This document shows positions 29,821-38,579 of a stretch of DNA of 64,000 nt, in pieces. Numbering within the stretch: the stretch's first letter is position 1; each line of letters begins with the position of its first letter. The stretch is taken from assembly GCF_900519355.1 (NCBI RefSeq), contig NZ_ULHE01000002.1, forward strand, positions 372,001-436,000, written 5' to 3'. The DNA is from Corynebacterium lactis (lineage in GTDB: Bacteria > Actinomycetota > Actinomycetes > Mycobacteriales > Mycobacteriaceae). The notes below the pieces were generated by a model. It saw only the letters and a program-made list of their open reading frames with translations. It did not search any database and was not told the DNA's origin. Made by a program: the position numbers and the translations under genes.

Positions 29821-31185
29821 ATGAAATTCCGGGCGGGTAGCGGTAGAAAGAGCAGCGTGAATCTTCTTCGCGCGATTCCCCTGACCGGGCAAGTCGCGGA
29901 CCTCATTATTTTCGCGCTCCTGGCGCTGATCATCCTCGCCCTGTGCCTGCCGCCGCGGCGCCGGTTCCTCCTCCGCGCGGCGCTGCCCTCGCTGCTGGTG
30001 GGCGGCATCGTCGCAGGCGGGGCGTGGTATCTGATCTCGGTTCGGCACCGCCTAGTCCCCGAGGGCATCGATTTGCGTATCTTCCTGGCCTCGGGCCTCG
30101 CCATCGCCGCGATGGGGCTCGCACTGGCACGGCTGTTCTCGCTGCCCAAGGCCCGGGTCGGCCGGGGGAAGAAGGTCGCCGCAGCGCTTGGGGCGACCCT
30201 CGCGCTGCTCGCAGCCCCGCTGCTGGGGCTCGGAATGGGCAACGTCGTCTACCACCTCTTCCCGAGCGCCTACTCGCTGCTGTCGGCGGAAGGTCCCCGC
30301 ACCATCACCTACGAGCAGGCCGAGGCCGAGCGCGCCCACCCGAGCCCCGACAAGCCGCCGGCCAGCGCGGTCGTGCGCACCCAACTCGCCAACACCGCCT
30401 CCCGCTTTACGACGACACCGGCGCTGGTCTACCTGCCTCCCGCCTACTTCGCCGGTGCCAAGGACCTACCCGTCGTCGTCCTAATCGCCGGGGTCCCGGG
30501 AGGCCCGGACGACTGGTTCTCCCTGGGGGAGGCCCACCTGGCCCTCGACGATTACGCGGCCCTCCACGGCGGGGTGAGCCCGATCGTCGTCGCGGTCGAC
30601 GCCAACGGTTCCCAGTTCCACGACACCCTGTGCGTGGACAGTAAGGAGGGCAACGTCGACACCTATCTCAGCGAGGACGTCCGCGATGACGTCGTCAAGC
30701 GATTTCACACGGCGAGCGACGCGAAGCGGTGGGCGGTCGTCGGGCTGTCGCGAGGAGGGACGTGTTCGCTGCAGTTGGTGGCGCACCATCCCGACAAGTT
30801 CGCGACGTTCGTGAACATGTCCGGCGAACTGCACCCGCAGACAACCAATGTCGACGCGACGATCAAGCAGTACTTCGACGGTGACGCGCAGGCCTACGCG
30901 GATGCTGGCGCCGAGAAGATCCTGACGAACAACGCACTTGCCCCCGGCCAGAAGTCAGGACTGTTTGCTGGCGTTGCGGGGCGTTTCATCGCGGGCGAGA
31001 ATGACCACTCGGCGCAGGTCGACCTCCGGCAGCTGGACCGGCTGGCACGGGCGGCGGGTATCGATTCTGCTTTCAATGAGCTGCCAGGGGCGCACACCTG
31101 GCAGGTGTGGAGGGAAGGATTCGCGGACTCGCTGGGTTTCCTGGGGGAGCGCCTGGGGATCGGTGCGGGGCACCCCGGTGGCTGA
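29821..31185 (+). CDS. Membrane-anchored esterase with alpha/beta hydrolase domain
   Basis: 454 residues. Four N-terminal hydrophobic helices (about residues 20-145) are followed by an extracytoplasmic esterase domain of the esterase-D/antigen-85-like group: PALVYLPPAYF, LIAGVPGGPDDWF, nucleophile in VGLSRGGTCS (Ser near 310) and His in LPGAHTWQVW. Relatives are often annotated as putative mycolyl esterases; the substrate is not determined here. The start is uncertain: the ATG at 29821 lacks a ribosome site, and a GTG at 29857 is possible. Its 3' end has expanded into a tandem repeat. Confidence 0.8.
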   Translation: MKFRAGSGRKSSVNLLRAIPLTGQVADLIIFALLALIILALCLPPRRRFLLRAALPSLLVGGIVAGGAWYLISVRHRLVPEGIDLRIFLASGLAIAAMGLALARLFSLPKARVGRGKKVAAALGATLALLAAPLLGLGMGNVVYHLFPSAYSLLSAEGPRTITYEQAEAERAHPSPDKPPASAVVRTQLANTASRFTTTPALVYLPPAYFAGAKDLPVVVLIAGVPGGPDDWFSLGEAHLALDDYAALHGGVSPIVVAVDANGSQFHDTLCVDSKEGNVDTYLSEDVRDDVVKRFHTASDAKRWAVVGLSRGGTCSLQLVAHHPDKFATFVNMSGELHPQTTNVDATIKQYFDGDAQAYADAGAEKILTNNALAPGQKSGLFAGVAGRFIAGENDHSAQVDLRQLDRLARAAGIDSAFNELPGAHTWQVWREGFADSLGFLGERLGIGAGHPGG

Positions 31186-31231
31186 GGGCGGAGCACCCCA
31201 GTGGCTGAGGGCGGAGCACCCCACTAGCTAG
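31170..31231. repeat. 23-bp tandem repeat at the esterase 3' end
   Basis: GCACCCCGGTGGCTGAGGGC-type units at 31170-31192 and 31193-31215 and a degraded third from 31216. The first unit contains the esterase TGA stop, so this looks like local duplication of the gene end. Confidence 0.85.
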
Positions 31232-31277
31232 GGTGGCTGCCAGGCTGCCCGATAGAGCGGTTAATGCTGAGGGGGTT

Positions 31278-31283
31278 TAGACT
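31278..31283 (+). promoter_or_regulatory. -10 box of leaderless purC
   Basis: TAGACT, eight bases before the purC ATG; no Shine-Dalgarno. Confidence 0.5.
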
Positions 31284-31291
31284 GTATCGCC

Positions 31292-32185
31292 ATGCGACCT
31301 GAACTCTCCTCGTACAATCATCTTTCCGCGGGCAAGGTCCGGGAAATCTACGAGATTGACTCCGAGACCCTGCTTCTAGTGGTCAGCGACCGCATCTCGG
31401 CGTTTGACCACATTCTGGAAACACCCATCCCGGATAAGGGTCGAGTGCTCACCGCGATGAGCGTCTTCTTCTTCGACGAGATTGACTTCCCGAACCACAT
31501 GGCGGGCCCGGCGGACGACGAGCGCATCCCCGAGGAGTGCCTGGGCCGCGCCCTGGTCTGCAAGAAGCTGAAGATGCTGCCCTTCGAGTGCGTCGCCCGT
31601 GGCTACCTGACCGGCTCCGGCCTGGCCGAGTACAACGAGTCCGGCACCGTCTGCGGCATCGAGCTGCCGGAGGGCCTGGTCGAGGGTTCCAAGCTGCCGG
31701 AGCCGATTTTCACCCCGGCAACCAAGGCTGAGCTCGGCGAGCACGACGAAAACGTCACCTTCGAGGCCGTCGTCGAGGCGCTGGGGCAGAAGCGCGCAGA
31801 GGAGCTGCGCGACGCCACCCTGAAGATTTACTCGCAGGCCGCGGAGCTGGCCGCCGAGCGTGGCATTATCCTGGCCGACACCAAGTTCGAGTTCGGCCTG
31901 GACGCCGACGGCAACCTGGTGCTCGCTGATGAGGTGCTGACTCCGGACTCCTCCCGCTACTGGCCGGCCGACACCTACCAGGAGGGCGCGGTCAACCCGA
32001 GCTTCGACAAGCAGTACGTCCGCAACTGGCTGACCTCGCCGAAGTCCGGCTGGAAGAAGTGCGAAGGCACCCCGCCGCCCGCTCTGCCGGGTAGTGTTGT
32101 GGAAGCAACCCGCGAGCGGTACGTCGAGGCCTACGAGCGCCTGTCCGGCCGCCGATTCTCAGATTGGATTGGAGACCCTGCGTGA
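31292..32185 (+). CDS. purC: Phosphoribosylaminoimidazole-succinocarboxamide synthase
   Basis: ATP-dependent ligation of aspartate to CAIR, making SAICAR in purine synthesis; PurB acts next. The family pattern is complete: [49 protein letters not shown] and a C-terminal [16 protein letters not shown] with [11 protein letters not shown]. 297 residues. It is leaderless by its promoter. Its stop overlaps the start of the oligopeptidase gene, so the two are translated together. Confidence 0.96.
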   Translation: MRPELSSYNHLSAGKVREIYEIDSETLLLVVSDRISAFDHILETPIPDKGRVLTAMSVFFFDEIDFPNHMAGPADDERIPEECLGRALVCKKLKMLPFECVARGYLTGSGLAEYNESGTVCGIELPEGLVEGSKLPEPIFTPATKAELGEHDENVTFEAVVEALGQKRAEELRDATLKIYSQAAELAAERGIILADTKFEFGLDADGNLVLADEVLTPDSSRYWPADTYQEGAVNPSFDKQYVRNWLTSPKSGWKKCEGTPPPALPGSVVEATRERYVEAYERLSGRRFSDWIGDPA

Positions 32186-34392
32186 CCAAGGAGACCAGGA
32201 CACCGGTAAGCACAAACCCGCCGATTGCGGCGAAGCGGCCGGTGACCCGGTCCTTCCACGGAAGGGACTTCACCGATGACTACGAGTGGCTCCGCGACAA
32301 GGAAAACCCCGAGGTCATCGAATACCTAGAGGCGGAAAACGCCTACACCGAGGCCTTTACCTCGGACCTCAAGGACACCTCGGAGTCGATTTTCTCCGAG
32401 ATTAAGTCGCGAGTGCAGGAGACCGACATGTCGGTCCCGACCCGCCTGAACGGCTGGTGGTACTACTCGCGCACCCAGGAGGGCAAGTCCTACGGCATGA
32501 GCTGCCGCCTTCGCGCCGAGCCCGGCGAGGGCCTGGACGCCTGGACCCCTCCCGCCATCTCCGACGACGAGGCCGCGCCGGGCGAAGAGGTCATCCTCGA
32601 CGCTAACGAGCTGGCCGAGGGCCACGAGTTCTTCTCCCTGGGCGCCGCCAGCGTCTCCGAGGACGGCACTTTCCTGGCCTACTCCACGGACGTCACCGGC
32701 GACGAGCGCTACACCCTGCGGGTGAAAGACCTGCGCACCGGCGAGCTGCTGGGCGACGAGATCGCTGGTATCTCCGCCGGCGCCACCTGGATTGGCTCGG
32801 AGTGGATCTTCTACCAGAAGGTCGACGAGGCCTGGCGCCCGGATTCCGTCTGGCGCCACCGCGTCGGCACCGATGCTTCCGAGGACGTCCGCGTCTTCCA
32901 CGAGCCCGACGAGTCCTACTGGGTCGGCGTCGGCACCACTCGCAGCGAGAAGTACCTGCTGCTGGAGGCCTCCTCGAAGATCACCTCCGAGGTCTGGTAC
33001 CTGGACACCTCCGACCCGACCGGCGAGTTCACCTGCGTCCGCCCGCGCGAGACCGGCGTCGAGTACGACGTCGACCACGCCGTCATCTCCGGCCGCGACA
33101 TGTGGATGGTCACCCACAACATGACCGGCTCGAACTTCGCACTGGCCATGGTCCCCGTCGGCTCCTTCGACTCCGTCGACGACCTCACCGAGCTGGTCGC
33201 CCACCGCGACGACGTCCGCGTCGAGGGCGTCGACTGCTTCGCCGGACACCTCGCCTTCGGATACCGCCGCGGGGGCATCGGCCGGGTCGCGCTGGCCGTC
33301 CTCGACCGCTCCGCCGAGGCATCCGCCGCCTCGCGTGACGACGCCGCCACGGCCCCCGCCCCGGGCGCTGACGCGGTGAAGTTCACGGAGATGGAGTTTT
33401 CCGAGGAGCTCTACTCCGCCGGCACCAGCGGCAATCCGGAGTGGGACGCCCCCGTCCTGCGCTACGGCTACGGTTCCTTCACCACGCCCTCGCAGCTCTG
33501 GCAGCTGGAGGTCGCCTCCGGCAAGCGGGTCATGCTGAAGGAGCAGAAGGTCCGCGGCGAGTTTGACGCCGGGGACTACGTCGCAAAGCGGGAGTGGGTG
33601 AGCGCGGCGGACGGCGCGCAGATTCCGGTGTCGATTGTGCACCGCGCGGACCTCGACCTGAGTCGGCCGAACCCGACGCTGCTCTACGGCTACGGCTCCT
33701 ATGAGTCGTCCATGGACCCGGGCTTTTCCATCGCGCGGCTGTCGCTGCTGGACCGCGGCATGGTCTTCGTGATCGCGCACGTGCGCGGCGGTGGCGAGAT
33801 GGGCCGCGCCTGGTGGGAGCAGGGCAGGGCGCTGACGAAGAAGAACACGTTTACCGACTTCGTGGCGGTGGCGGACTTCCTGCTGGAGCGCGGCTGGACC
33901 ACCCGCGAGCAGATGGTGGCGCTGGGCGGCTCCGCCGGCGGCATGCTGATGGGTGTTGTCGCCAACATCGCGGGCGATCGCTTCGCGGGCATCCAGGCTG
34001 TGGTGCCGTTCGTGGACTCGCTGACCTCGATGCTCAAGCCCGAGCTGCCGCTGACCGTGGTGGAGTGGGACGAGTGGGGCGACCCGTACCACGACCCGGA
34101 AGTCTACGACTACATGGCCTCCTACTCGCCGTACGAGAACGTCTCGGCGGAGGCGACCTACCCGAAGATCCTGGCGATCACGAGTCTGAACGACACCCGC
34201 GTGCTCTACGTGGAGCCGGCGAAGTGGATCGCGAAGCTGCGCGACGTGGTCGGCGACAAGGCGGAGCCGGGGCAGTTCCTGCTCAAGACCGAGATGGTCG
34301 CCGGGCACGGAGGAGTCTCGGGCCGCTACGACCGCTGGAAGCAGACCGGCTTCGAATACGCCTGGATCCTGCACACCGCGGGCGCTGCGTAG
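32182..34392 (+). CDS. ptrB: S9 family prolyl oligopeptidase / protease II
   Basis: Cytoplasmic serine peptidase that cuts short peptides, typically after basic residues in protease II. The N-terminal beta-propeller is about residues 60-400, the catalytic domain C-terminal. The triad fits Ser in [11 protein letters not shown], Asp in [11 protein letters not shown] and His in [18 protein letters not shown] and [13 protein letters not shown] are family signatures. The start is the GTG at 32182 (736 residues), overlapping the purC stop as GTGA with a GGAG site nine bases before. The upstream ATG at 32164 is rejected. Confidence 0.93.
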   Translation: MTKETRTPVSTNPPIAAKRPVTRSFHGRDFTDDYEWLRDKENPEVIEYLEAENAYTEAFTSDLKDTSESIFSEIKSRVQETDMSVPTRLNGWWYYSRTQEGKSYGMSCRLRAEPGEGLDAWTPPAISDDEAAPGEEVILDANELAEGHEFFSLGAASVSEDGTFLAYSTDVTGDERYTLRVKDLRTGELLGDEIAGISAGATWIGSEWIFYQKVDEAWRPDSVWRHRVGTDASEDVRVFHEPDESYWVGVGTTRSEKYLLLEASSKITSEVWYLDTSDPTGEFTCVRPRETGVEYDVDHAVISGRDMWMVTHNMTGSNFALAMVPVGSFDSVDDLTELVAHRDDVRVEGVDCFAGHLAFGYRRGGIGRVALAVLDRSAEASAASRDDAATAPAPGADAVKFTEMEFSEELYSAGTSGNPEWDAPVLRYGYGSFTTPSQLWQLEVASGKRVMLKEQKVRGEFDAGDYVAKREWVSAADGAQIPVSIVHRADLDLSRPNPTLLYGYGSYESSMDPGFSIARLSLLDRGMVFVIAHVRGGGEMGRAWWEQGRALTKKNTFTDFVAVADFLLERGWTTREQMVALGGSAGGMLMGVVANIAGDRFAGIQAVVPFVDSLTSMLKPELPLTVVEWDEWGDPYHDPEVYDYMASYSPYENVSAEATYPKILAITSLNDTRVLYVEPAKWIAKLRDVVGDKAEPGQFLLKTEMVAGHGGVSGRYDRWKQTGFEYAWILHTAGAA

Positions 34393-34423
34393 GGCGCTGC
34401 GGACGTTTAGGGGCGCACGCCGG

Positions 34424-34429
34424 TAGCTT
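34424..34429 (+). promoter_or_regulatory. -10 box of leaderless bluB
   Basis: TAGCTT, eight bases before the ATG at 34438. Confidence 0.4.
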
Positions 34430-34437
34430 TAGGGGTT

Positions 34438-35130
34438 ATGAGCGCTAAGAATACGTTTTCGCCCCTGGGCGGCCTGGAGATGGACAGTCCGGAGCTGTAC
34501 AGCCCGGAGCTGGCCGCCGTCTACGACACCATCTTCCGGCGCCGCGACGTGCGCCGCGAGTTCTCCGGCGAGGTCGTGGACCGCAAGCGGCTGATGCGCG
34601 TGCTGGCCGCCGCCCACGCGGCGCCCTCGGTGGGGCTGTCGCAGCCGTGGGACTTTCACGTCATCCAGGACCCGGAGCGCCTGGCGGCCTTCTCTGAGCA
34701 CGTCGGGAAGCGCCGCGAGGAGTTCGCGGCGAAGCTTCAAGGCGAGCGGCGCGAGACCTTCAACCCCATCCAGATTGAGGGCATCGTCGACTCCGGCACC
34801 GGCGTCGTTGTCACCTACGACCCGACCCGCGGCGGCAAGAACATCCTGGGCCGCGACACCATCGACGACACGGGCCTGATGTCGGTGGCCCTGGCCATCC
34901 AGAACATGTGGCTGGCCGCCACCGCGGAGGGGCTCGGCATGGGCTGGGTCAGCTTCTACCACGAGGATTTTCTGGCGGACTTCGTGGGCGTCCAGGCTCC
35001 GGTGCGCCCCGTCGCCTGGCTGTGCCTCGGGCCGGTCACGGAGCTGGCCAAGGAGCGCGACCTGGAGCGCTTCGGCTGGCGCAAGGGCCTGCCGCTGGAA
35101 CAGGTCGTGCATTTCGACGACGAGGGGTGA
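34438..35130 (+). CDS. bluB: 5,6-dimethylbenzimidazole synthase
   Basis: Flavin-destroying nitroreductase-fold enzyme that makes the lower ligand of vitamin B12 from FMNH2 and oxygen. Visible motifs: FRRRDVRREF, HAAPSVGLSQPWDFHVI, the BluB-type TYDPTRGGKNILGRDTI and GLGMGWVSFY, ending with LCLGPVTE. 230 residues, as expected for BluB and shorter in the lid than ordinary nitroreductases. No other cobalamin gene is in the window, so it stands alone here. Confidence 0.88.
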   Translation: MSAKNTFSPLGGLEMDSPELYSPELAAVYDTIFRRRDVRREFSGEVVDRKRLMRVLAAAHAAPSVGLSQPWDFHVIQDPERLAAFSEHVGKRREEFAAKLQGERRETFNPIQIEGIVDSGTGVVVTYDPTRGGKNILGRDTIDDTGLMSVALAIQNMWLAATAEGLGMGWVSFYHEDFLADFVGVQAPVRPVAWLCLGPVTELAKERDLERFGWRKGLPLEQVVHFDDEG

Positions 35131-35284
35131 GTAGCCCGATGCGGCGCCTTAACCTCACGCCCCTGATGCCGGTCGACTGCAATATTTAACAACGTTTGAC
35201 CCAGGTGTCACCGAATGTTTACGTGCCACTGCTTTCTTGTAATACATGGCGGTGAACAACGTGGTGGCACACGAAGGAGAGAGC

Positions 35285-36042
35285 GTGGCGGAGGAAGCGG
35301 CGGCCCGTACGCACGCGGGGGCGTCCCCGCTGGTCGTGTCCGTATCCGGCCTGCGGGAGGACACCCTGCTTGACGTGGCCCGTTTTGTCGCGGCGATGCA
35401 CCAGCGGGGGATTTCGCCGTCGTTGCTGGTGGCGCCACATTCGGGCAAGGGGCGGCCGCTGCGTGAGTCGCCTGCGGTGCTGGACTGGATCCTGCACCGG
35501 ATTGATGATGGTATGGAGATCGTGCTGGCCGGGTTCGACCAGTCCGTTCGGGGCCGCAGCGCCGAGTTCTCCTCTCTCAGCGCGCACGAGGCCCGGCTTC
35601 GCCTCACCGCTGCGACGAGGCAGATGAAGGTCCTGGGCCTCGAAACCGACATTTTTGCCCCGCCCAAGTGGTCGATGTCGTCCGAGACTCTCGAGGTTCT
35701 CCCTGACCTTGGCTTTCGCATCGCCGCGTCCCGCAACAGCGTGCATGATCTCTCCACCGGCGCCGTCGATCCCACCCGAGTCTAGCGCTAGGAGAGGGCT
35801 TCGGCGGGGCACGTTGGTGGCGCCGGGCAATCGCCTCCTCGGTGCAGCGCTCCCTGTCGAAGAACCGCCCGATTCGCCTGTCGGTCTCGGCAGCCCGGCT
35901 GCGCAGCCACAAGCTCCGCGGCGAAATGTTCTCCATCATTGACGGCGCCATCGGCGCGGGAGCCCAGCCCGCGGGCTATGGCAGCGTCCCCCTCGGCTAC
36001 AATTCCCTCTCCGAGGTAGCGGGGCTCCGCGAGGCATCGTAG
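35285..36042 (+). CDS. DUF2334-type polysaccharide deacetylase-like protein, with frame break
   Basis: Deacetylase-fold protein. Frame 1 runs from SPLVVSVSGLRE through MKVLGLETDIFAPPKWSMS to DPTRV, then hits TAG at 35783. The expected continuation (LALGEGFGGARWWRRAI then SLSKNRPIRLSVSAARL to GLREAS) is open in another frame. One base restored between GTC and TAGCG gives 252 residues. The motif that often carries a His pair in relatives reads LAGFDQ here, so catalytic competence is uncertain. The GTG at 35285 has AAGGAG five bases upstream and is preferred over the ATG at 35246. Confidence 0.75.
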
Positions 36043-36059
36043 CCACGGGCCGCCTGCCT

Positions 36060-36065
36060 TACACT
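36060..36065 (+). promoter_or_regulatory. -10 box of leaderless peroxidase gene
   Basis: TACACT, seven bases before the ATG at 36073. Confidence 0.5.
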
Positions 36066-36072
36066 GGGTGCC

Positions 36073-36564
36073 ATGAGCAACCTCTTTGAAATCCCACTGA
36101 CCACCATCGACGGCGCCGACGCGAAGCTCGGCGACTGGGCAGGCCACGTGCTTCTCATTGTGAACACCGCCTCCGAGTGCGGTTTCACCGATCAGTACGA
36201 CGGTCTGCAGGCGCTTTTCGACGACCTCGCGCCCCGGGGATTTTTCGTCTTGGGGTTCCCCTGCAACCAATTCGGCGGGCAGGAGCCGGGCTCGGAGGAG
36301 GAGATCAAGGCCTTCTGCAGCAGGGAATTTGGTGTGACCTTCCCGCTGTTTGCGAAGACCGACGTCAACGGCCCTGACGAGCACCCGCTGTTTACCGAGC
36401 TGAAAAAGGCCGTGGACCCGGACGGCGAGGCCGGGGACGTGAAGTGGAACTTCGAGAAGTTCGTCGTCGGCCCGGAGGGGGACGTCCTCGGGCGCTTCCG
36501 CTCGAAGGTGGAACCGGACGACGAGGCGCTGCTCGACCTCATCGAGGACAACCTGCCCCTCTAG
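36073..36564 (+). CDS. Glutathione-peroxidase-family thiol peroxidase
   Basis: Thioredoxin-fold peroxidase of 163 residues that reduces peroxides. Catalytic residues are present: C36 in NTASECGFT, Gln in FPCNQFGGQEPGS, Trp and Asn in VKWNFEKFVV. The active residue is a cysteine codon (TGC), not selenocysteine, and a second Cys (FPCN) fits thioredoxin- or mycoredoxin-dependent recycling, since actinobacteria lack glutathione. It is leaderless by promoter and stands alone. Confidence 0.93.
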   Translation: MSNLFEIPLTTIDGADAKLGDWAGHVLLIVNTASECGFTDQYDGLQALFDDLAPRGFFVLGFPCNQFGGQEPGSEEEIKAFCSREFGVTFPLFAKTDVNGPDEHPLFTELKKAVDPDGEAGDVKWNFEKFVVGPEGDVLGRFRSKVEPDDEALLDLIEDNLPL

Positions 36565-36599
36565 TCCCATAGTGCAAAAGGCCTGCTCAGAGGGAGTCC

Positions 36600-37526
36600 C
36601 TACGGTGAGGGCAGCGGCGCGTTTTCGAAGTATCCGGTCGCGCCGTAACCAACAATTCCACCGCGCTTGCGCAGCGTCATGCTGGCTAGCCCCACCTTGC
36701 CGAACTCATCCCCGCCGACCGTGATCCAGTCCTGCGTGACGGCTACGATCATGTTCGCGTGGACACCAAGACCGCCGGGATAGCGGTAGAAGATGATGTC
36801 GCCGACCTGCGGGGAGAAGTCCGGGTTGTCGAAGAAGGCCCCGCGGTCCCGGTAGGCCTGCATGAGTTGCTCCACGCCCGTGACCAGCCAGAAGTTCTCC
36901 GACGCGGTCTCGTGGTCGGCGTCAGGCATATACAGAGGGACCCCGGCCGCAGCTAGCGTGAATGACAAGAATGCCGCGTCCCAGTTGCCCTCGCAGTCCA
37001 CCTCGGCGCCGAAAGCGTCGAGTCGGGGATTGAGCTGAGCATCCTCGCCGTTTGCTCCGGGTTGGCCCGACCTTTCACCCGCGCCTGGCCCTTGCTCGGG
37101 GCCGTTTATCGGACTGTTTTGGGGAGGCAGGAACTCCGGCCCGTGGACGGGGCGGGGCTCGTCGAGGGCGTCGTCGGCAGGCAGGGGAGGGACGGCGCGC
37201 AGGAGATCATCCTCGCTGGCGCCGCAGGCGGTGCCGAAATACACCGAGCGGGTGGGCTGGTTCTCGTACTGGAAGCGGGCGATGTCCTTGAGCGCCTGTT
37301 GATACAGGGGGCGGTCTGCCTCAGTTGGGGGGAACTCGCCTCCGCGCCAAGCGAGCAGATTCACTGGACCATAGAGGTTGAACCAACCGGCGAAAATGAA
37401 CAAAACAGTAAGTAAAATTATCGATACAGGTGGGATTCCGCTGCGGATCTTCCGCCACATGGAGGGGGTGGCGGGACTCTCGGAAGTATGCACGCTATTG
37501 CGCTCCGCGGGGGAATCAGGGGTCAT
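36600..37526 (-). CDS. Membrane-anchored CHAP/NlpC-like putative amidase
   Basis: 308 residues. One N-terminal helix (VSIILLTVLFIFAGWFNLYG, about 34-53) would leave the rest outside. A Pro/Gly-rich linker (about 125-160) precedes a C-terminal domain with the layout of a papain-like CHAP peptidase: Cys in VDCEGNWDAAF, PQVGDIIFYRY and His in GVHANMIVAV. It is probably a peptidoglycan-related hydrolase, but the Cys context is unusual, so activity is uncertain. A TATTAT -10 box eleven bases before the ATG gives only a 4- to 5-base leader. It is divergent from purSQL. Confidence 0.7.
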   Translation of the reverse strand: MTPDSPAERNSVHTSESPATPSMWRKIRSGIPPVSIILLTVLFIFAGWFNLYGPVNLLAWRGGEFPPTEADRPLYQQALKDIARFQYENQPTRSVYFGTACGASEDDLLRAVPPLPADDALDEPRPVHGPEFLPPQNSPINGPEQGPGAGERSGQPGANGEDAQLNPRLDAFGAEVDCEGNWDAAFLSFTLAAAGVPLYMPDADHETASENFWLVTGVEQLMQAYRDRGAFFDNPDFSPQVGDIIFYRYPGGLGVHANMIVAVTQDWITVGGDEFGKVGLASMTLRKRGGIVGYGATGYFENAPLPSP

Positions 37527-37648
37527 AGGTCTCAAGGATAATAGGGACTTTGGGGTGGCCCCCAGTAAAGTGGTGCCTGGAATCGCCCGCCAGAAACCCA
37601 AAACTGTCGTTTGGCTGGGCGGATAATCCCAACAACCAGGAGCAAAGC

Positions 37649-37891
37649 GTGGCCCGTGTAGTTGTCAATGTAATGCCCAAAGCTGAAATTCTTGACCCCC
37701 AGGGTCAGGCAGTGCAGCGAGCACTGGGGCGAATCGGAGTAGAAGGTGTCGCAGACGTGCGGCAGGGAAAACGATTTGAACTCGAAGTCGACGATTCTGT
37801 AACTGACGCCGATGTGGAGCGAATGGCCGAAATCCTGCTGGCAAACACCGTGATCGAGGATTACGTGATTGTCCGTGAGGAGGCCAAGTGA
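37649..37891 (+). CDS. purS: Phosphoribosylformylglycinamidine synthase subunit PurS
   Basis: Small subunit that bridges PurL and PurQ. 80 residues starting [19 protein letters not shown], with [13 protein letters not shown] and the ending [11 protein letters not shown] typical of PurS. The GTG at 37649 has AGGAG six bases upstream; longer in-frame starts (37550) lack similarity. Its stop overlaps the purQ start (GTGA). Confidence 0.95.
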   Translation: MARVVVNVMPKAEILDPQGQAVQRALGRIGVEGVADVRQGKRFELEVDDSVTDADVERMAEILLANTVIEDYVIVREEAK

Positions 37892-38559
37892 CCGCCCGCA
37901 TTGGCGTCATTACTTTTCCAGGAACGCTTGACGACGTAGACGCAGCCCGCGCCATCAAAATTGCGGGCGCCGAGGCCGTGGAGCTCTGGCACGCCGACGC
38001 CGACCTCAAGGGCGTCGACGGCGTCGTCGTCCCCGGCGGCTTCTCCTACGGCGATTACCTGCGCTCCGGCGCGATCTCGGCCCTGGCCCCGGTCATGCAG
38101 TCCGTCATCGGCGCGGCCGAGGGCGGCATGCCGGTGCTGGGCATCTGCAACGGTTTCCAAATTCTGACCGAAGCCGGCCTGCTCCCGGGCGCGCTGACCC
38201 GCAACCAGGGACTGCACTTCCACTGCGAGGACACCTACCTCGAGGTGGCTAACAATTCCACCGCGTGGACCACCAAGTTCGAGGTCGGACAGAAAATTCT
38301 GATCCCGGCCAAGCACGGCGAGGGCCGTTTCCAGGCGGCTCCGGAGACCATCGAGGAGCTCGAGGGCGAGGGCCGCGTGGTCTTCCGCTACACCGATAAC
38401 TTCAACGGCTCCATCAACTCCATCGCTGGTGTGACCAGTGCCAACGGTCGCGTCGTGGGACTCATGCCGCACCCGGAGCACGCCGTTGAGAAACTGACCG
38501 GCCCGTCGCTGGACGGCCTGGGGCTGTTCCTGTCGGTTGTCGAAAATGTGGGCGCGTAG
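37888..38559 (+). CDS. purQ: Phosphoribosylformylglycinamidine synthase subunit PurQ
   Basis: Glutaminase subunit that supplies ammonia to PurL. Class I amidotransferase with nucleophile Cys in [23 protein letters not shown] and the His/Glu of [11 protein letters not shown]. 223 residues. It is coupled to purS by overlap and followed 20 bases later by purL. Confidence 0.97.
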   Translation: MTARIGVITFPGTLDDVDAARAIKIAGAEAVELWHADADLKGVDGVVVPGGFSYGDYLRSGAISALAPVMQSVIGAAEGGMPVLGICNGFQILTEAGLLPGALTRNQGLHFHCEDTYLEVANNSTAWTTKFEVGQKILIPAKHGEGRFQAAPETIEELEGEGRVVFRYTDNFNGSINSIAGVTSANGRVVGLMPHPEHAVEKLTGPSLDGLGLFLSVVENVGA

Positions 38560-38579
38560 AAGGGGATAGGTGAGGAAAC

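Noticed and set aside
32326..34374. 682-codon minus-strand frame opposite the oligopeptidase
   Set aside because: Shadow of ptrB; composition is typical of reversed high-GC codons.
36073..36564. Selenoprotein glutathione peroxidase
   Set aside because: The catalytic codon is TGC (Cys) with no in-frame TGA.
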